Part shown: positions 8,787 through 16,730 of the stretch, in pieces
Position numbering within the stretch: the first letter of the stretch is position 1
How the letters are laid out: every line of letters starts with the position of its first letter
Assembly (NCBI RefSeq): GCF_900110865.1
Contig: NZ_FOFD01000003.1
Coordinates: 62,001-126,000 of the forward strand
Origin: Natrinema salaciae
GTDB lineage: Archaea > Halobacteriota > Halobacteria > Halobacteriales > Natrialbaceae
Reading direction: 5' to 3'
DNA length: 64,000 nt
Notes under the pieces: model-generated
Seen by the model: only the letters and a program-made list of their open reading frames with translations
Told to the model about the DNA's origin: nothing
The model's database searches: none
Position numbers and translations under genes: made by a program

Positions 8787-10841
8787 TCAGAACTCCTCGG
8801 TCGGCGGCGCGATCCCCTCGTCGTCGCCCTCGAGGTCGAACTCCTCTCTCACGTCTCGAATCCGATCGCGGATGTCCGCGGCCAGCTCGAACTCGAGGTT
8901 GCTCGCGGCCTCCTGCATCCGGTCCTCGAGTTCGTCGATGTACCGCGCGGCGTCGTCTTCGTCCGCGAGTTCCCGGCCGGAGACCTCGCTGGTATCGGTC
9001 TTGCTGCCCGGCAGGTTGGCCTCGCCGACTTCCTTCTCGATCGTGGTGGGCTCGAGGCCGTGTTCCTCGTTGAACTCCCGTTGAATCCGGCGACGGCGCT
9101 TCGTTTCCTCGATCGCCGACTCCATGGCGTTCGAGGGCTCGTCGGCGTAGAGGACGACCTCGCCGTTGACGTTCCGGGCGGCCCGGCCCATCGTCTGGAC
9201 CAGCGTCGTCTCCGAGCGCAGAAAGCCCTCCTGATCGGCGTCTAAGATCGCGACCAGCGAAACCTCGGGGATGTCCAGCCCCTCCCGGAGGAGGTTGATC
9301 CCGACGAGCACGTCGATCTCGCCCAGGCGAAGGGAGCGGATGATCTCGTGGCGCTCCAGCGTGTCGGTCTCGTCGTGCATGTAGGCCACGTCGACGCCGG
9401 CCTCCTCGAGGTACTCGGTGAGGTCCTCGGCCATCCGTTTGGTCAGCGTCGTCACGAGCGTGCGCTCGTCGCGCTCGATCCGCTCGTCGATGCGGTCCAT
9501 CAGGTCGTCGACCTGTCCCGTCGCGTCCGAGACCTCGATCGCCGGGTCGACGAGGTGCGTCGGTCGAACGATCTGTTCGACGATCCGGTCGCTCTCCTCG
9601 CGCTCGTAGTCGCCCGGGGTCGCGCTGACGTACAGCGTCTGATCGGTCTTCTCCTCGAACTCCTCGAACGTGAGCGGCCGGTTGTCGTACGCGGTCGGCA
9701 GCCGGAACCCGTTCTCGACCAGCGAGTCCTTGCGGGACTTGTCGCCGGCGTACTGCCCGCGGACCTGTGGCAGCGTCACGTGGGACTCGTCGACCACGGT
9801 CAGGAAGTCCTCCGGGAAGTAGTCCAGCAGCGTGTACGGCGCGTCGCCGGAGTCCCGATCCGAGAGGTAGACCGAGTAGTTCTCAATCCCCGAACAGTAG
9901 CCGGTCTCCTGCATCATCTCGAGGTCGAACGTCGTCCGCTCCTCGATGCGCTGGGCGGCGATCATGTCGCCGGTTCGTTCGAAGTACGAAACGCGGGAGT
10001 CCAGGTCGTCCCGGATCTCGTCCATCGCCTCCTCGAGCGTATTTTCCGGGATCGAGTAGTGCTCCGCGGGGTGGACGAGGACGGCCTGTTGCTCGCCCTG
10101 CGTCGTCCCCTCGAGCGGATCGACCTTGACCATGCGGTCGATCTCGTCGCCCCAGAGCTCGACGCGGACCGCGTAGCGGCCGTACATCGGGTATATCTCG
10201 AGCGTGTCGCCGCGAACGCGGAAGGTGCCCTGCGTGAAGTCGACGTCGTTGCGCTCGTAGTTCAGGTCGACCAGCCGGGCGAGCAGTTCGTCGCGACCGA
10301 TCTCCTCGCCGACCTCGAGGCGCAGGGACATGTCGACGTAGTTGCGCGGGTCACCGAGGCCGTAGATCGCGGAGACCGAGGCGACGACGATGACGTCCTC
10401 GCGCGTCAGCAGCGATCGCGTGGCGGAGTGGCGCAGGCGGTCGATCTCGTCGTTGATCGAGGCGTCCTTGTCGATGTAGGTGTCGCTCTGCTCGACGTAG
10501 GCCTCGGGCTGGTAGTAGTCGTAGTAGGAGACGAAGTACTCGACGGCGTTGTCGGGGAAGAGGTTCCGAAACTCCTCGTAGAGCTGGGCCGCCAGCGTCT
10601 TGTTGTGGGCGATCACCAGCGTCGGCTTCTGGACCTCCTCGACGACCCACGAGACGGTGTTCGTCTTGCCCGACCCGGTCACGCCGAGCAGGGTCTGTTT
10701 GTCCATCCCCGACTGGAACCCGTCGACGAGCCGGTCGATCGCCTCGGGCTGGTCGCCCGCGGGCTCGAACGGTGCGTCGACCGCGAACGGTCGATCGACA
10801 TCGGGGCGGTCCGGCTGAAGTGGACCTTTCGCGTCACTCAT
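8787..10841 (-). CDS. uvrB: Excinuclease ABC subunit B
   Basis: UvrB is the damage-verifying helicase-like ATPase of nucleotide excision repair; it is loaded by UvrA and recruits UvrC. The 684-residue frame contains Walker A GVTGSGKT (residues 53-60), the beta-hairpin [10 protein letters not shown] that inserts between DNA strands, the DESH helicase box, helicase motifs V/VI ([22 protein letters not shown]) and a C-terminal UVR motif ([24 protein letters not shown]) that contacts UvrC. The internal start [10 protein letters not shown] was selected because sequence upstream in the frame is promoter-like and arginine-rich. uvrC is about 5 kb away, transcribed in the opposite direction. Confidence 0.98.
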   Translation of the reverse strand: MSDAKGPLQPDRPDVDRPFAVDAPFEPAGDQPEAIDRLVDGFQSGMDKQTLLGVTGSGKTNTVSWVVEEVQKPTLVIAHNKTLAAQLYEEFRNLFPDNAVEYFVSYYDYYQPEAYVEQSDTYIDKDASINDEIDRLRHSATRSLLTREDVIVVASVSAIYGLGDPRNYVDMSLRLEVGEEIGRDELLARLVDLNYERNDVDFTQGTFRVRGDTLEIYPMYGRYAVRVELWGDEIDRMVKVDPLEGTTQGEQQAVLVHPAEHYSIPENTLEEAMDEIRDDLDSRVSYFERTGDMIAAQRIEERTTFDLEMMQETGYCSGIENYSVYLSDRDSGDAPYTLLDYFPEDFLTVVDESHVTLPQVRGQYAGDKSRKDSLVENGFRLPTAYDNRPLTFEEFEEKTDQTLYVSATPGDYEREESDRIVEQIVRPTHLVDPAIEVSDATGQVDDLMDRIDERIERDERTLVTTLTKRMAEDLTEYLEEAGVDVAYMHDETDTLERHEIIRSLRLGEIDVLVGINLLREGLDIPEVSLVAILDADQEGFLRSETTLVQTMGRAARNVNGEVVLYADEPSNAMESAIEETKRRRRIQREFNEEHGLEPTTIEKEVGEANLPGSKTDTSEVSGRELADEDDAARYIDELEDRMQEAASNLEFELAADIRDRIRDVREEFDLEGDDEGIAPPTEEF

Positions 10842-10980
10842 TATCGGGTTCAGGGGTTCGAACCACTTTACCCGCTCGCATGTGGTACGCGACCGTCCAC
10901 CGTTCACCGTCCGACGGCGACGACGCGAGGGCCGCGGCTGCCCCGTGGTTGTCCGGTCCGTCGACCGAACCGCTGCTCAC

Positions 10981-11745
10981 CTATCCGTGGTGGGTGTCGC
11001 TGTCAGCCGTCGGCCCGTCGGCAGTCACTTCGACGGTGAACTCGCGGTCCATCGCGTCCGCCGGCGGCTCGAGATAGCCGATCGCGTACCCGGTGGAGGC
11101 GGTTCCGCGTTCGAGCGCCACGTCGAACGAGGCCACGGTCGTTTCCGGGTCCCCGGCCGGTCGGACGGAGAGGGTGTACTGGCCGGCGGGGACCGGGACG
11201 TAGTCGGTCGAGTCGGTGAACGAGACGCCCTCGAACAGGGGCTCGTCGTCGGCGTAGACGTCGACCGTGGGGGCGTCGGGCGCGGCGTGAACGAGCCGGA
11301 CGAGCGCCGAGCCAGCGTCCACCAGCACCGCCGGCTGGAAGGTGTCGGCCTCGAGTTCGCCGATCGCGGCGACCGTGTAGAACGCGGCTCCGAACGTGAC
11401 GTCGCCCTCGAACGCGACCGTGTTCGGATCGCCGGCGGCCGTGATCGTGACCGTGTACGTCCCCGGCTCGAGTTCTAGATACGGCGAGACGTCACCGTAG
11501 GCGACGTCCGCGAGCACTTGCTCGTCGTCGACGTAAACGTCGACGTTCGGTGCGTCCGGGGAGAAGTGTGCGACCCGGACGGCCGCGCCGCCGAAGTCCG
11601 CGTCCGCGTCGGCGTTCTGTTTCTCGTCGTCGGAAGCCCGTTGGTCGTCTTTGTATTCGCCGACCGCCAGAACGGTCCCGCTCGCTGCAGTCAGTCCGCC
11701 CGCGACGCCCATCGTTCTCAGGGCAGTTCGTCGTGATACTGGCAT
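10981..11745 (-). CDS. Tat-exported DUF4397 domain protein
   Basis: Exported protein of 254 residues. The N-terminus MPVSRRTALRTMGVAGGLTAASG is a canonical twin-arginine signal (S-R-R-x-x-L-R) with an alanine/glycine-rich hydrophobic core, so the protein should be folded before export. The mature part has two similar beta-rich repeats, each opening with VRVAHFSPDAPNVDVYVD or VRLVHAAPDAPTVDVYAD, which is the DUF4397 pattern. A charged linker (DDQRASDDEKQNADADAD) follows the signal. Function is unknown; adhesion-like or cell-surface roles have been proposed for such domains. It stands alone, downstream of the divergent uvrB promoter. Confidence 0.9.
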   Translation of the reverse strand: MPVSRRTALRTMGVAGGLTAASGTVLAVGEYKDDQRASDDEKQNADADADFGGAAVRVAHFSPDAPNVDVYVDDEQVLADVAYGDVSPYLELEPGTYTVTITAAGDPNTVAFEGDVTFGAAFYTVAAIGELEADTFQPAVLVDAGSALVRLVHAAPDAPTVDVYADDEPLFEGVSFTDSTDYVPVPAGQYTLSVRPAGDPETTVASFDVALERGTASTGYAIGYLEPPADAMDREFTVEVTADGPTADSDTHHG

Positions 11746-11999
11746 GATGCAATCGGTTCGGAGGACTACGACGGAAAAAAGACAGCAGTCGGTATCGCGG
11801 GTAACGTCGACGTTTCCGGCTCGCACGGCTCGTGTATCGAGACCCTGTCAGCGGATGGAGTCCCATATCGCGACGAACGGCGATAACTAGCGAGAGGCTA
11901 CAGGCGAAGCCAGGCCTCCGGTCCGGATCGGCGCGTCCGCGGCCGGACGTGGCCACTGCTCGCCCAACCGTTATGACTCACCTCGTGGTCGATCGGCGT

Positions 12000-12269
12000 A
12001 TGACGGCGCAACTCCAGCAGGCTCGAGACGACCTCGACGCGGCGGCGAAGTCGGCCGACGACGACGACGTCCGCGAGGACATCCGCGAGACCACGGACGC
12101 GTTCGCCGACTACGTGATGGGCGATACGGAACCGGATCACGCCATCCTCGACGAGCGGCTCAACACGCTCCGGCAGGTCCGCGAGCGCGCGGACGGCGAC
12201 ACCGAGGCCAAGGTCGGATCGGCCATCGAAACGGTCGAGGACTACCGCGAGAGCCTCTATCAGGACTGA
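12000..12269 (+). CDS. Small helical haloarchaeal protein (89 aa)
   Basis: Acidic, soluble protein predicted to be almost entirely helical: MTAQLQQARDDLDAAAKSAD opens a long helix, and LNTLRQVRERADGDTEAKV gives another. No cysteine, membrane segment or catalytic motif is visible. The ATG lies directly after GATCGGCGT, and the upstream in-frame extension is arginine-rich intergenic sequence, so the short form is preferred. The family is widespread in haloarchaea as a hypothetical protein, to my knowledge without an assigned role. The stop codon overlaps the end of a possible degraded gene on the opposite strand. Confidence 0.72.
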   Translation: MTAQLQQARDDLDAAAKSADDDDVREDIRETTDAFADYVMGDTEPDHAILDERLNTLRQVRERADGDTEAKVGSAIETVEDYRESLYQD

Positions 12270-12526
12270 GAGCCGAGAAGGCTGACGGGACGAGTCGAAC
12301 GGACGGAACGGGCGGGGCCCTCCGAGATCAAAGGCCAGTATTCTCCCGGCGTTCGATCGCTCACGTCGACGTCCGCGTCCGTCTTCGCGAGTAGCTCCGC
12401 GTACCCGTAGTGCTCGAACTGGTCGACGACCGCCACGCGGTCGCGCTCCTCGAGACGGTCGCACAGCGCGTCCGATTCGTCCTCGTCGACGTGCTCGAGC
12501 AGCGTCCCGGCGACGGCCGGTGACGA
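12260..12526 (-). pseudogene. Possible gene remnant without a start codon
   Basis: On the minus strand this interval reads as a plausible acidic haloarchaeal protein end, with LLEHVDEDESDALCDRLEE and VVDQFEHYGYAELLAKTDA. The same frame upstream turns abruptly into arginine/serine-rich sequence with no sensible start, and no RNA or promoter signal is visible. The simplest reading is the 3' remnant of a lost gene, although a chance frame cannot be excluded. The remainder up to the transporter gene at 12821 shows nothing I can identify. Confidence 0.3.
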
Positions 12527-12820
12527 GCACGGCTGGCGGTCACTCCCGAATCGGTGACGGCGGCCGTTTCGGATCGGTATCGCGCTCGCGGCCGAACCGA
12601 CGGCCCGACCGCTCGAGGTCGTCTCGCGATCGACACGGGTTCCGACGAAGCCGGACGAGCCGTAGATCGGGAGGGTGGACGGACGCCGAGCCCGCGTTCT
12701 CGGCGGGTAAGCGGCGGGCCGGCGTAGCGAACGGCCGTCGATACGCCCTCGAAACATAGATTTGTCAATAGCTCACAGATACGAGAGTATGACTGGTGAC
12801 GGACGACCGGACGACGCACG

Positions 12821-14839
12821 ATGATCGGGGCGGCGCTATCGGAGGGCGCGCTGGTGGTGTTCGGACTCATCGTCGTCGCCCTCGTCCTGTTCGTGTCGGA
12901 ACTCGTTCCGAACGACGTGACGGCGATCGGTATCATCGTCTCGCTGGCGGCGCTCGAGCCGCTGACGGGCGTGGGCCACCGGGCGGCGATCTCGGGCTTC
13001 GCCAACACCGCGACGATAACGATCGTCGCGATGTACATGCTCAGCGAGGGCGTCCAGCGAACCGGCGTGGTCCAGCGACTCGGGCTCTCACTCGCCGCGT
13101 TCGCGAAGGGAAGCGAGACGCGTGCGCTGGCGGCGACGGTCGCCACGGCGGGACCGATCGCGGGCGTCGTCAACAACACGCCCGTCGTCGCGGTGTTCAT
13201 CCCGATGATCACCGATCTCGCCGAAAAGACCGGCGTCTCCCCGTCGAAGCTGCTCTTGCCCCTCTCGTACGCGGCGATTCTGGGTGGGACGTTGACGCTC
13301 GTCGGCACGTCGACGAACCTCCTCGCGAGCGAGTTCACCGTCGATCTGCTCGATCGCGAGCCGATCGGTATGTTCGAGTTTACGTCCCTCGGACTCGTCG
13401 TCCTGGTCGTCGGTATCGCCTACCTCATGACCGTCGGCCGGTGGCTGACGCCCGCGCGAATTCCGGTCGACGCGGACCTCGTCGAAGAGTTCGATCTCGA
13501 GGACCACCTCACGCAGGTCCGCGTCGGCGCGGATTCGGCGGCCGTCGGGCTCACGGTCGACGAGCTCGAGGACCGAACCGGGGCGGACATTCGCGTCCTC
13601 CGACACCATCGAAACGGCGACCGCGACGCTCGGCACGCGGAGACCGAGCGAGTGCTCGAATACGACGGCGACAGCGGCGGCGATTCCGACGCGCACGCCG
13701 ACGGAGCGGAACGCGACCCGGAGCGCCATCGCGACGGGGTCGTCGAGACGCGAAGCGGTGCGGACGGTGCCGACCGGCAGCGCCACCGGGCGGGCGAAGC
13801 GGTCGCAGCGACGGAGGCCGACCCGCGGATTCGAGCGGGCGACGCCCTCACCGTCCACGGCACGTTGCAGTCGGTCAACCGGTTCGTCGAGAACCAGGGA
13901 CTGCGCCAGCTCCACCGCGAATCCGTAACCGAGGAGACGTTCGACGAGTCCGCGGGCGAGGAGTTGCTCGCCAAGACGATCGTCCCCATGGAGTCGCCGT
14001 TCGTCGGGAAGACGCTCTCCGAGACGCACCTCCGGGACGTCTACCAGCTGACCGTGTTGGCGATCCGGCGCGGCGGTGAGTTGCTCCGCACGGACCTCGA
14101 GGACCGCACGCTCGACGGGGGCGACCTCCTCCTGGTCCAGACCGTCCCGAGCACGATCGAATACGTCACCGACACCGGTGACCTCGTGGTCGTCGACGAC
14201 GCCTCCGACCGGCTGCTCGAGGACGGGATCGACGAGATCGCGCCGTTGTCGCCGCGGACGCCGATCGTGCTCGCGATCATGGCGGGCGTGGTCGGCACTG
14301 CCGCGCTGGGTATCGTCTCCATCGTTATCGCCGCGTTCGCCGGCGTCTTCCTCATGATCGTGACCGGCTGTCTGTCGACGACCGACGCGTACGATGCCGT
14401 CTCGTGGAACGTCGTGTTCCTGCTCGCGGGCGTGATCCCGCTCGGCGTCGCCCTCGAAGCGACCGGCGGGTCGCAGGTCATCGCCAGCGGGCTGGTTGCA
14501 ACCGCCGATTTCCTCCCGCTTATCGCGGTTCTCCTGCTGTTCTCTCTCGTGACAGGAGCGCTCGCGAACGTCATTACGCCCGTCGCGACGGTGGTGCTGA
14601 TGATCCCGATCGCGGTCGACGCTGCGGCGAGCCTGGGCGCCGAGCAGTTCTCCTTTCTCCTCGTGGTGATGTTCGCCGCCGCGACCTCGTTCATGACGCC
14701 GGTCGGCTACCAGACGAATCTGATGGTCTACGGACCCGGCGGGTACACGTTCGCGGATTTCCTGAAAGTCGGCGGACCGCTGCAGTTGCTGCTCGCGATC
14801 GTTACGACAGGCGGGATCGCCGTCATCTGGGGCGTGTGA
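12821..14839 (+). CDS. SLC13-family permease with two RCK_C domains
   Basis: Ion-transporter superfamily permease of 672 residues (SLC13/CitT/ArsB class), probably a sodium- or proton-coupled anion carrier. It is arranged as N-terminal membrane half (residues about 1-205), a large cytosolic insert, then the C-terminal membrane half (about 480-672). SLC13-type signatures appear in both halves (NNTPVVAVFIPMI, and ANVITPVATVVLMIPIA with MTPVGYQTNLMVYGPGGY). The insert has two RCK_C/TrkA_C-like segments (LTQVRVGADSAAVGLTVDEL and KTIVPMESPFVGKTLSE). They are separated by a low-complexity histidine/aspartate-rich stretch of about 90 residues (RDARHAETERVLEYDGDSGG) that is unlike normal family members. 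Substrate unknown. Confidence 0.9.
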   Translation: MIGAALSEGALVVFGLIVVALVLFVSELVPNDVTAIGIIVSLAALEPLTGVGHRAAISGFANTATITIVAMYMLSEGVQRTGVVQRLGLSLAAFAKGSETRALAATVATAGPIAGVVNNTPVVAVFIPMITDLAEKTGVSPSKLLLPLSYAAILGGTLTLVGTSTNLLASEFTVDLLDREPIGMFEFTSLGLVVLVVGIAYLMTVGRWLTPARIPVDADLVEEFDLEDHLTQVRVGADSAAVGLTVDELEDRTGADIRVLRHHRNGDRDARHAETERVLEYDGDSGGDSDAHADGAERDPERHRDGVVETRSGADGADRQRHRAGEAVAATEADPRIRAGDALTVHGTLQSVNRFVENQGLRQLHRESVTEETFDESAGEELLAKTIVPMESPFVGKTLSETHLRDVYQLTVLAIRRGGELLRTDLEDRTLDGGDLLLVQTVPSTIEYVTDTGDLVVVDDASDRLLEDGIDEIAPLSPRTPIVLAIMAGVVGTAALGIVSIVIAAFAGVFLMIVTGCLSTTDAYDAVSWNVVFLLAGVIPLGVALEATGGSQVIASGLVATADFLPLIAVLLLFSLVTGALANVITPVATVVLMIPIAVDAAASLGAEQFSFLLVVMFAAATSFMTPVGYQTNLMVYGPGGYTFADFLKVGGPLQLLLAIVTTGGIAVIWGV

Positions 14840-14875
14840 ACGCGCGGCCGTCTCGGCGGACGCGTCCGGGTCGGA

Positions 14876-16006
14876 TCACTCGAGCCGGTCTAACACCGCG
14901 TCCTTCTCGTACGACAGCGAGAGCGACCGCGAGCGGCCCCGGCCGTCGACCTCCGCGTAGGCGGCGTCGATCAACCCGAGCTGGTCGAGTTTGTTGACGA
15001 TCTCGGAGTAGCGCGTGTATCCGAGGTCGGTCCGGTCGTGGAAGACCTCGTAGACCTCGCCCGCTTGCTCGCCGTCGTGGTTGGCGATCACCTCGAGCAG
15101 CGCCTGCTCGGTATCGGTCAGGCCCGACAGCGACCGCGAGAGGTTGATGTACTTGGACTTCTCGTAGGCCTCCTCGACGTCCTGGCGCTCGACGCGACGG
15201 CTGGCCCGCATCTCGGCGTTCAACCCCGCCCGGCGCAGCAGGTCGATGCCGACCCGGAGGTCGCCGCTCTCGGCGGTCAGGTCGGCGACGTACTCGAGGG
15301 TATCTCGGTCGATGACGCCCTCGTGGAAGCCGCGTTTCACGCGCTCCTCGAGGATGTCCACGATCTCGGGCTGGTCGTAGACCGGGAAGTAGACGTCTTC
15401 CGGGCGGAAGACGCTCTGAACCCGGGAGTCGAGTTCGTCGATCACGTCCAGGGCCGGATCGGAGGAGACGACGATCACGCCGATCTTCGCGCCCGGATAC
15501 TCCTCGTGGGCCCGTAACAGCGAGTACAGCGTATCGGAGGCCTCGTTCTCGTAGAAGAGGTAGTTGACGTCGTCCAGGGCGACGACGAGCACGTTGTCCT
15601 CCTCGACGAGTTTCTCGGCGATCTGGCCGAACAGCTTCTTGAACGAAATCCCCGAGGACGGCGGTTCGTAGTCGAACGTTCCCTCGAAGAGCCGAGAGAA
15701 CACCGAGTACCGGGTCGCGTTGACCTGGCAGTTGACGCGGATCGTCCGGACCTCGCTCGTCTGGGCCCCGACTTCGTCGAAGAGCTTCTGGATCGCCGTC
15801 GTCTTTCCGGTCCCGGGTGGCCCCCGAACCACGACGTTCAGCGGTCGCGACCCCCGCACCGCCGGGCGCAGCGCGTACGTCAGGCTCTGGGTCTGGCCCT
15901 CGCGGTGCTTGAACGTCTCGGGGACGTAGTCGATTTCGAAGACGTGCTCGTCCCTGAACACGGATTCGTCCCACGACAACATCCCCTCCTCGGGGTCGTC
16001 TGCCAT
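14876..16006 (-). CDS. Orc1/Cdc6-family replication initiator
   Basis: AAA+ initiator protein of 376 residues that would bind origin repeats and load MCM. Walker A GPPGTGKT is at residues 62-69, Walker B VLVVALDDVNYLFYE lies about 90 residues further, and the C-terminal part has the winged-helix pattern (LLEVIANHD..AGEVYEVFHDRTDLGYTRYSEIVNKLDQLGLI). The chosen start MADDPEEGMLSWDESVFRDE removes a poorly supported N-terminal extension. Haloarchaea carry many Orc1/Cdc6 paralogues and not all mark an origin. Here the short divergent region upstream holds inverted repeats but no G-rich origin recognition box that I can recognise. Confidence 0.95.
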   Translation of the reverse strand: MADDPEEGMLSWDESVFRDEHVFEIDYVPETFKHREGQTQSLTYALRPAVRGSRPLNVVVRGPPGTGKTTAIQKLFDEVGAQTSEVRTIRVNCQVNATRYSVFSRLFEGTFDYEPPSSGISFKKLFGQIAEKLVEEDNVLVVALDDVNYLFYENEASDTLYSLLRAHEEYPGAKIGVIVVSSDPALDVIDELDSRVQSVFRPEDVYFPVYDQPEIVDILEERVKRGFHEGVIDRDTLEYVADLTAESGDLRVGIDLLRRAGLNAEMRASRRVERQDVEEAYEKSKYINLSRSLSGLTDTEQALLEVIANHDGEQAGEVYEVFHDRTDLGYTRYSEIVNKLDQLGLIDAAYAEVDGRGRSRSLSLSYEKDAVLDRLE

Positions 16007-16069
16007 CACTTTCACCCTGCTTCCGCAGCGTCTTAATGGTTCGGTAGGGTGGATTCCGCGCGCGAGCTG

Positions 16070-16095
16070 GGAATGTGGTGTGCTACATTTCCACA
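16070..16095. promoter_or_regulatory. Inverted repeats between cdc6 and the divergent gene
   Basis: TGTGG (16074-16078) and CCACA (16091-16095) are perfect arms, and GGAATGT (16070-16076) pairs with ACATTTCC (16085-16092) apart from one extra base. They lie in the 134-base divergent intergenic region upstream of the Orc1/Cdc6 gene. They could be an operator or a weak initiator-binding site. The usual G-tract of haloarchaeal origin boxes is absent. Confidence 0.3.
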
Positions 16096-16140
16096 CAACC
16101 ACAAGCATTAATATTCCTTATATCAATTTAGGCCACAGCG

Positions 16141-16464
16141 ATGACACCACCGGACCCACCGGCGGCGATTCCCGACTTCCTGCTCGAGCAGTTCGCCGAC
16201 CTCTCCCCGGAGATCCTGCGGGAGATCGGCGACTACGCTCGGAACGACACGTACGTGGCACCCGACGGGATGCCGGATACCACGAAGGAAGCGTTCGCAC
16301 TCCAGGACGAGGAGACACTCGAGGCGGTCGCCGCGTACGTCGACGACCTCGCCGCGTTTCTCGAGGATCGGGACGCCGACTCGCTCGTGGATATCACGGG
16401 CAGTCCGAACGACGAGGAAGAGAAGTGGGGCCACAAGCGGATCTTGGAGTGGCACGGTGGATAG
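16141..16464 (+). CDS. Haloarchaeal protein of unknown function (107 aa)
   Basis: Acidic, cytosolic protein, mostly helical. MTPPDPPAAIPDFLLEQFAD begins a helix that continues as LSPEILREIGDYARN. It has a second helical block (EETLEAVAAYVDDLAAFLED) and ends in a small motif, EEKWGHKRILEWHGG, with several aromatic and histidine residues. It is divergent from the Orc1/Cdc6 gene and sits behind an AT-rich promoter with a TTAATATTCCTTATA-type region at about 16108-16125. No enzyme motif is visible. I do not know the family's function; the divergent arrangement could reflect shared regulation. Confidence 0.75.
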   Translation: MTPPDPPAAIPDFLLEQFADLSPEILREIGDYARNDTYVAPDGMPDTTKEAFALQDEETLEAVAAYVDDLAAFLEDRDADSLVDITGSPNDEEEKWGHKRILEWHGG

Positions 16465-16497
16465 AACGGGGGGCGCGAGGAGCCGGAGCCGAACGGG

Positions 16498-16665
16498 TCA
16501 GGCCAGTTCGATCCGTTCGGTACCCCGCTCGATGTCCGCCACGTCCAGACGCCCGTTGTGCGTCATCCGAACGTGGGCCCGCACGAGTCGCTCCACTTCG
16601 TCGGCGCTACTCGACCGAATCAGGAACTGGCAACTCCCCTTCGAACACTCGAATTGGTAGGGCAT
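16498..16665 (-). CDS. DUF1059 small protein (55 aa)
   Basis: Small protein, MPYQFECSKGSCQFLIRSSS, matching the DUF1059 pattern. That pattern is a short beta start with two cysteines (positions 7 and 12), a helix (ADEVERLVRAHVRMTHN) with a conserved histidine pair in the region VRAHVRMTHN, and a short tail. The Cys/His layout suggests a metal-binding miniature domain, but no function is established. The first ATG is used; longer versions run into unrelated sequence. It follows the 107-aa gene convergently and precedes the MutS-like gene on the same strand, from which it is separated by the latter's stop. Confidence 0.8.
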   Translation of the reverse strand: MPYQFECSKGSCQFLIRSSSADEVERLVRAHVRMTHNGRLDVADIERGTERIELA

Positions 16666-16730
16666 ACCACACCGTAGCTCGAGTATCGGCGTATGAATTC
16701 CACTTGCAGTCGCATGTCGGGGCCGCTTCG

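Noticed and set aside
10855-10870. GGTTCGAACC-like sequence resembling a tRNA T-arm
   Set aside because: No acceptor stem, anticodon arm or CCA-type end surrounds it; it lies in the short uvrB leader.
9348-11039. Antisense frame over uvrB
   Set aside because: Same reason: uvrB motifs are complete on the minus strand.
14876-16140. A chromosomal replication origin at cdc6
   Set aside because: Only a short intergenic region, and no G-tract origin boxes or AT-rich unwinding element that I can recognise.
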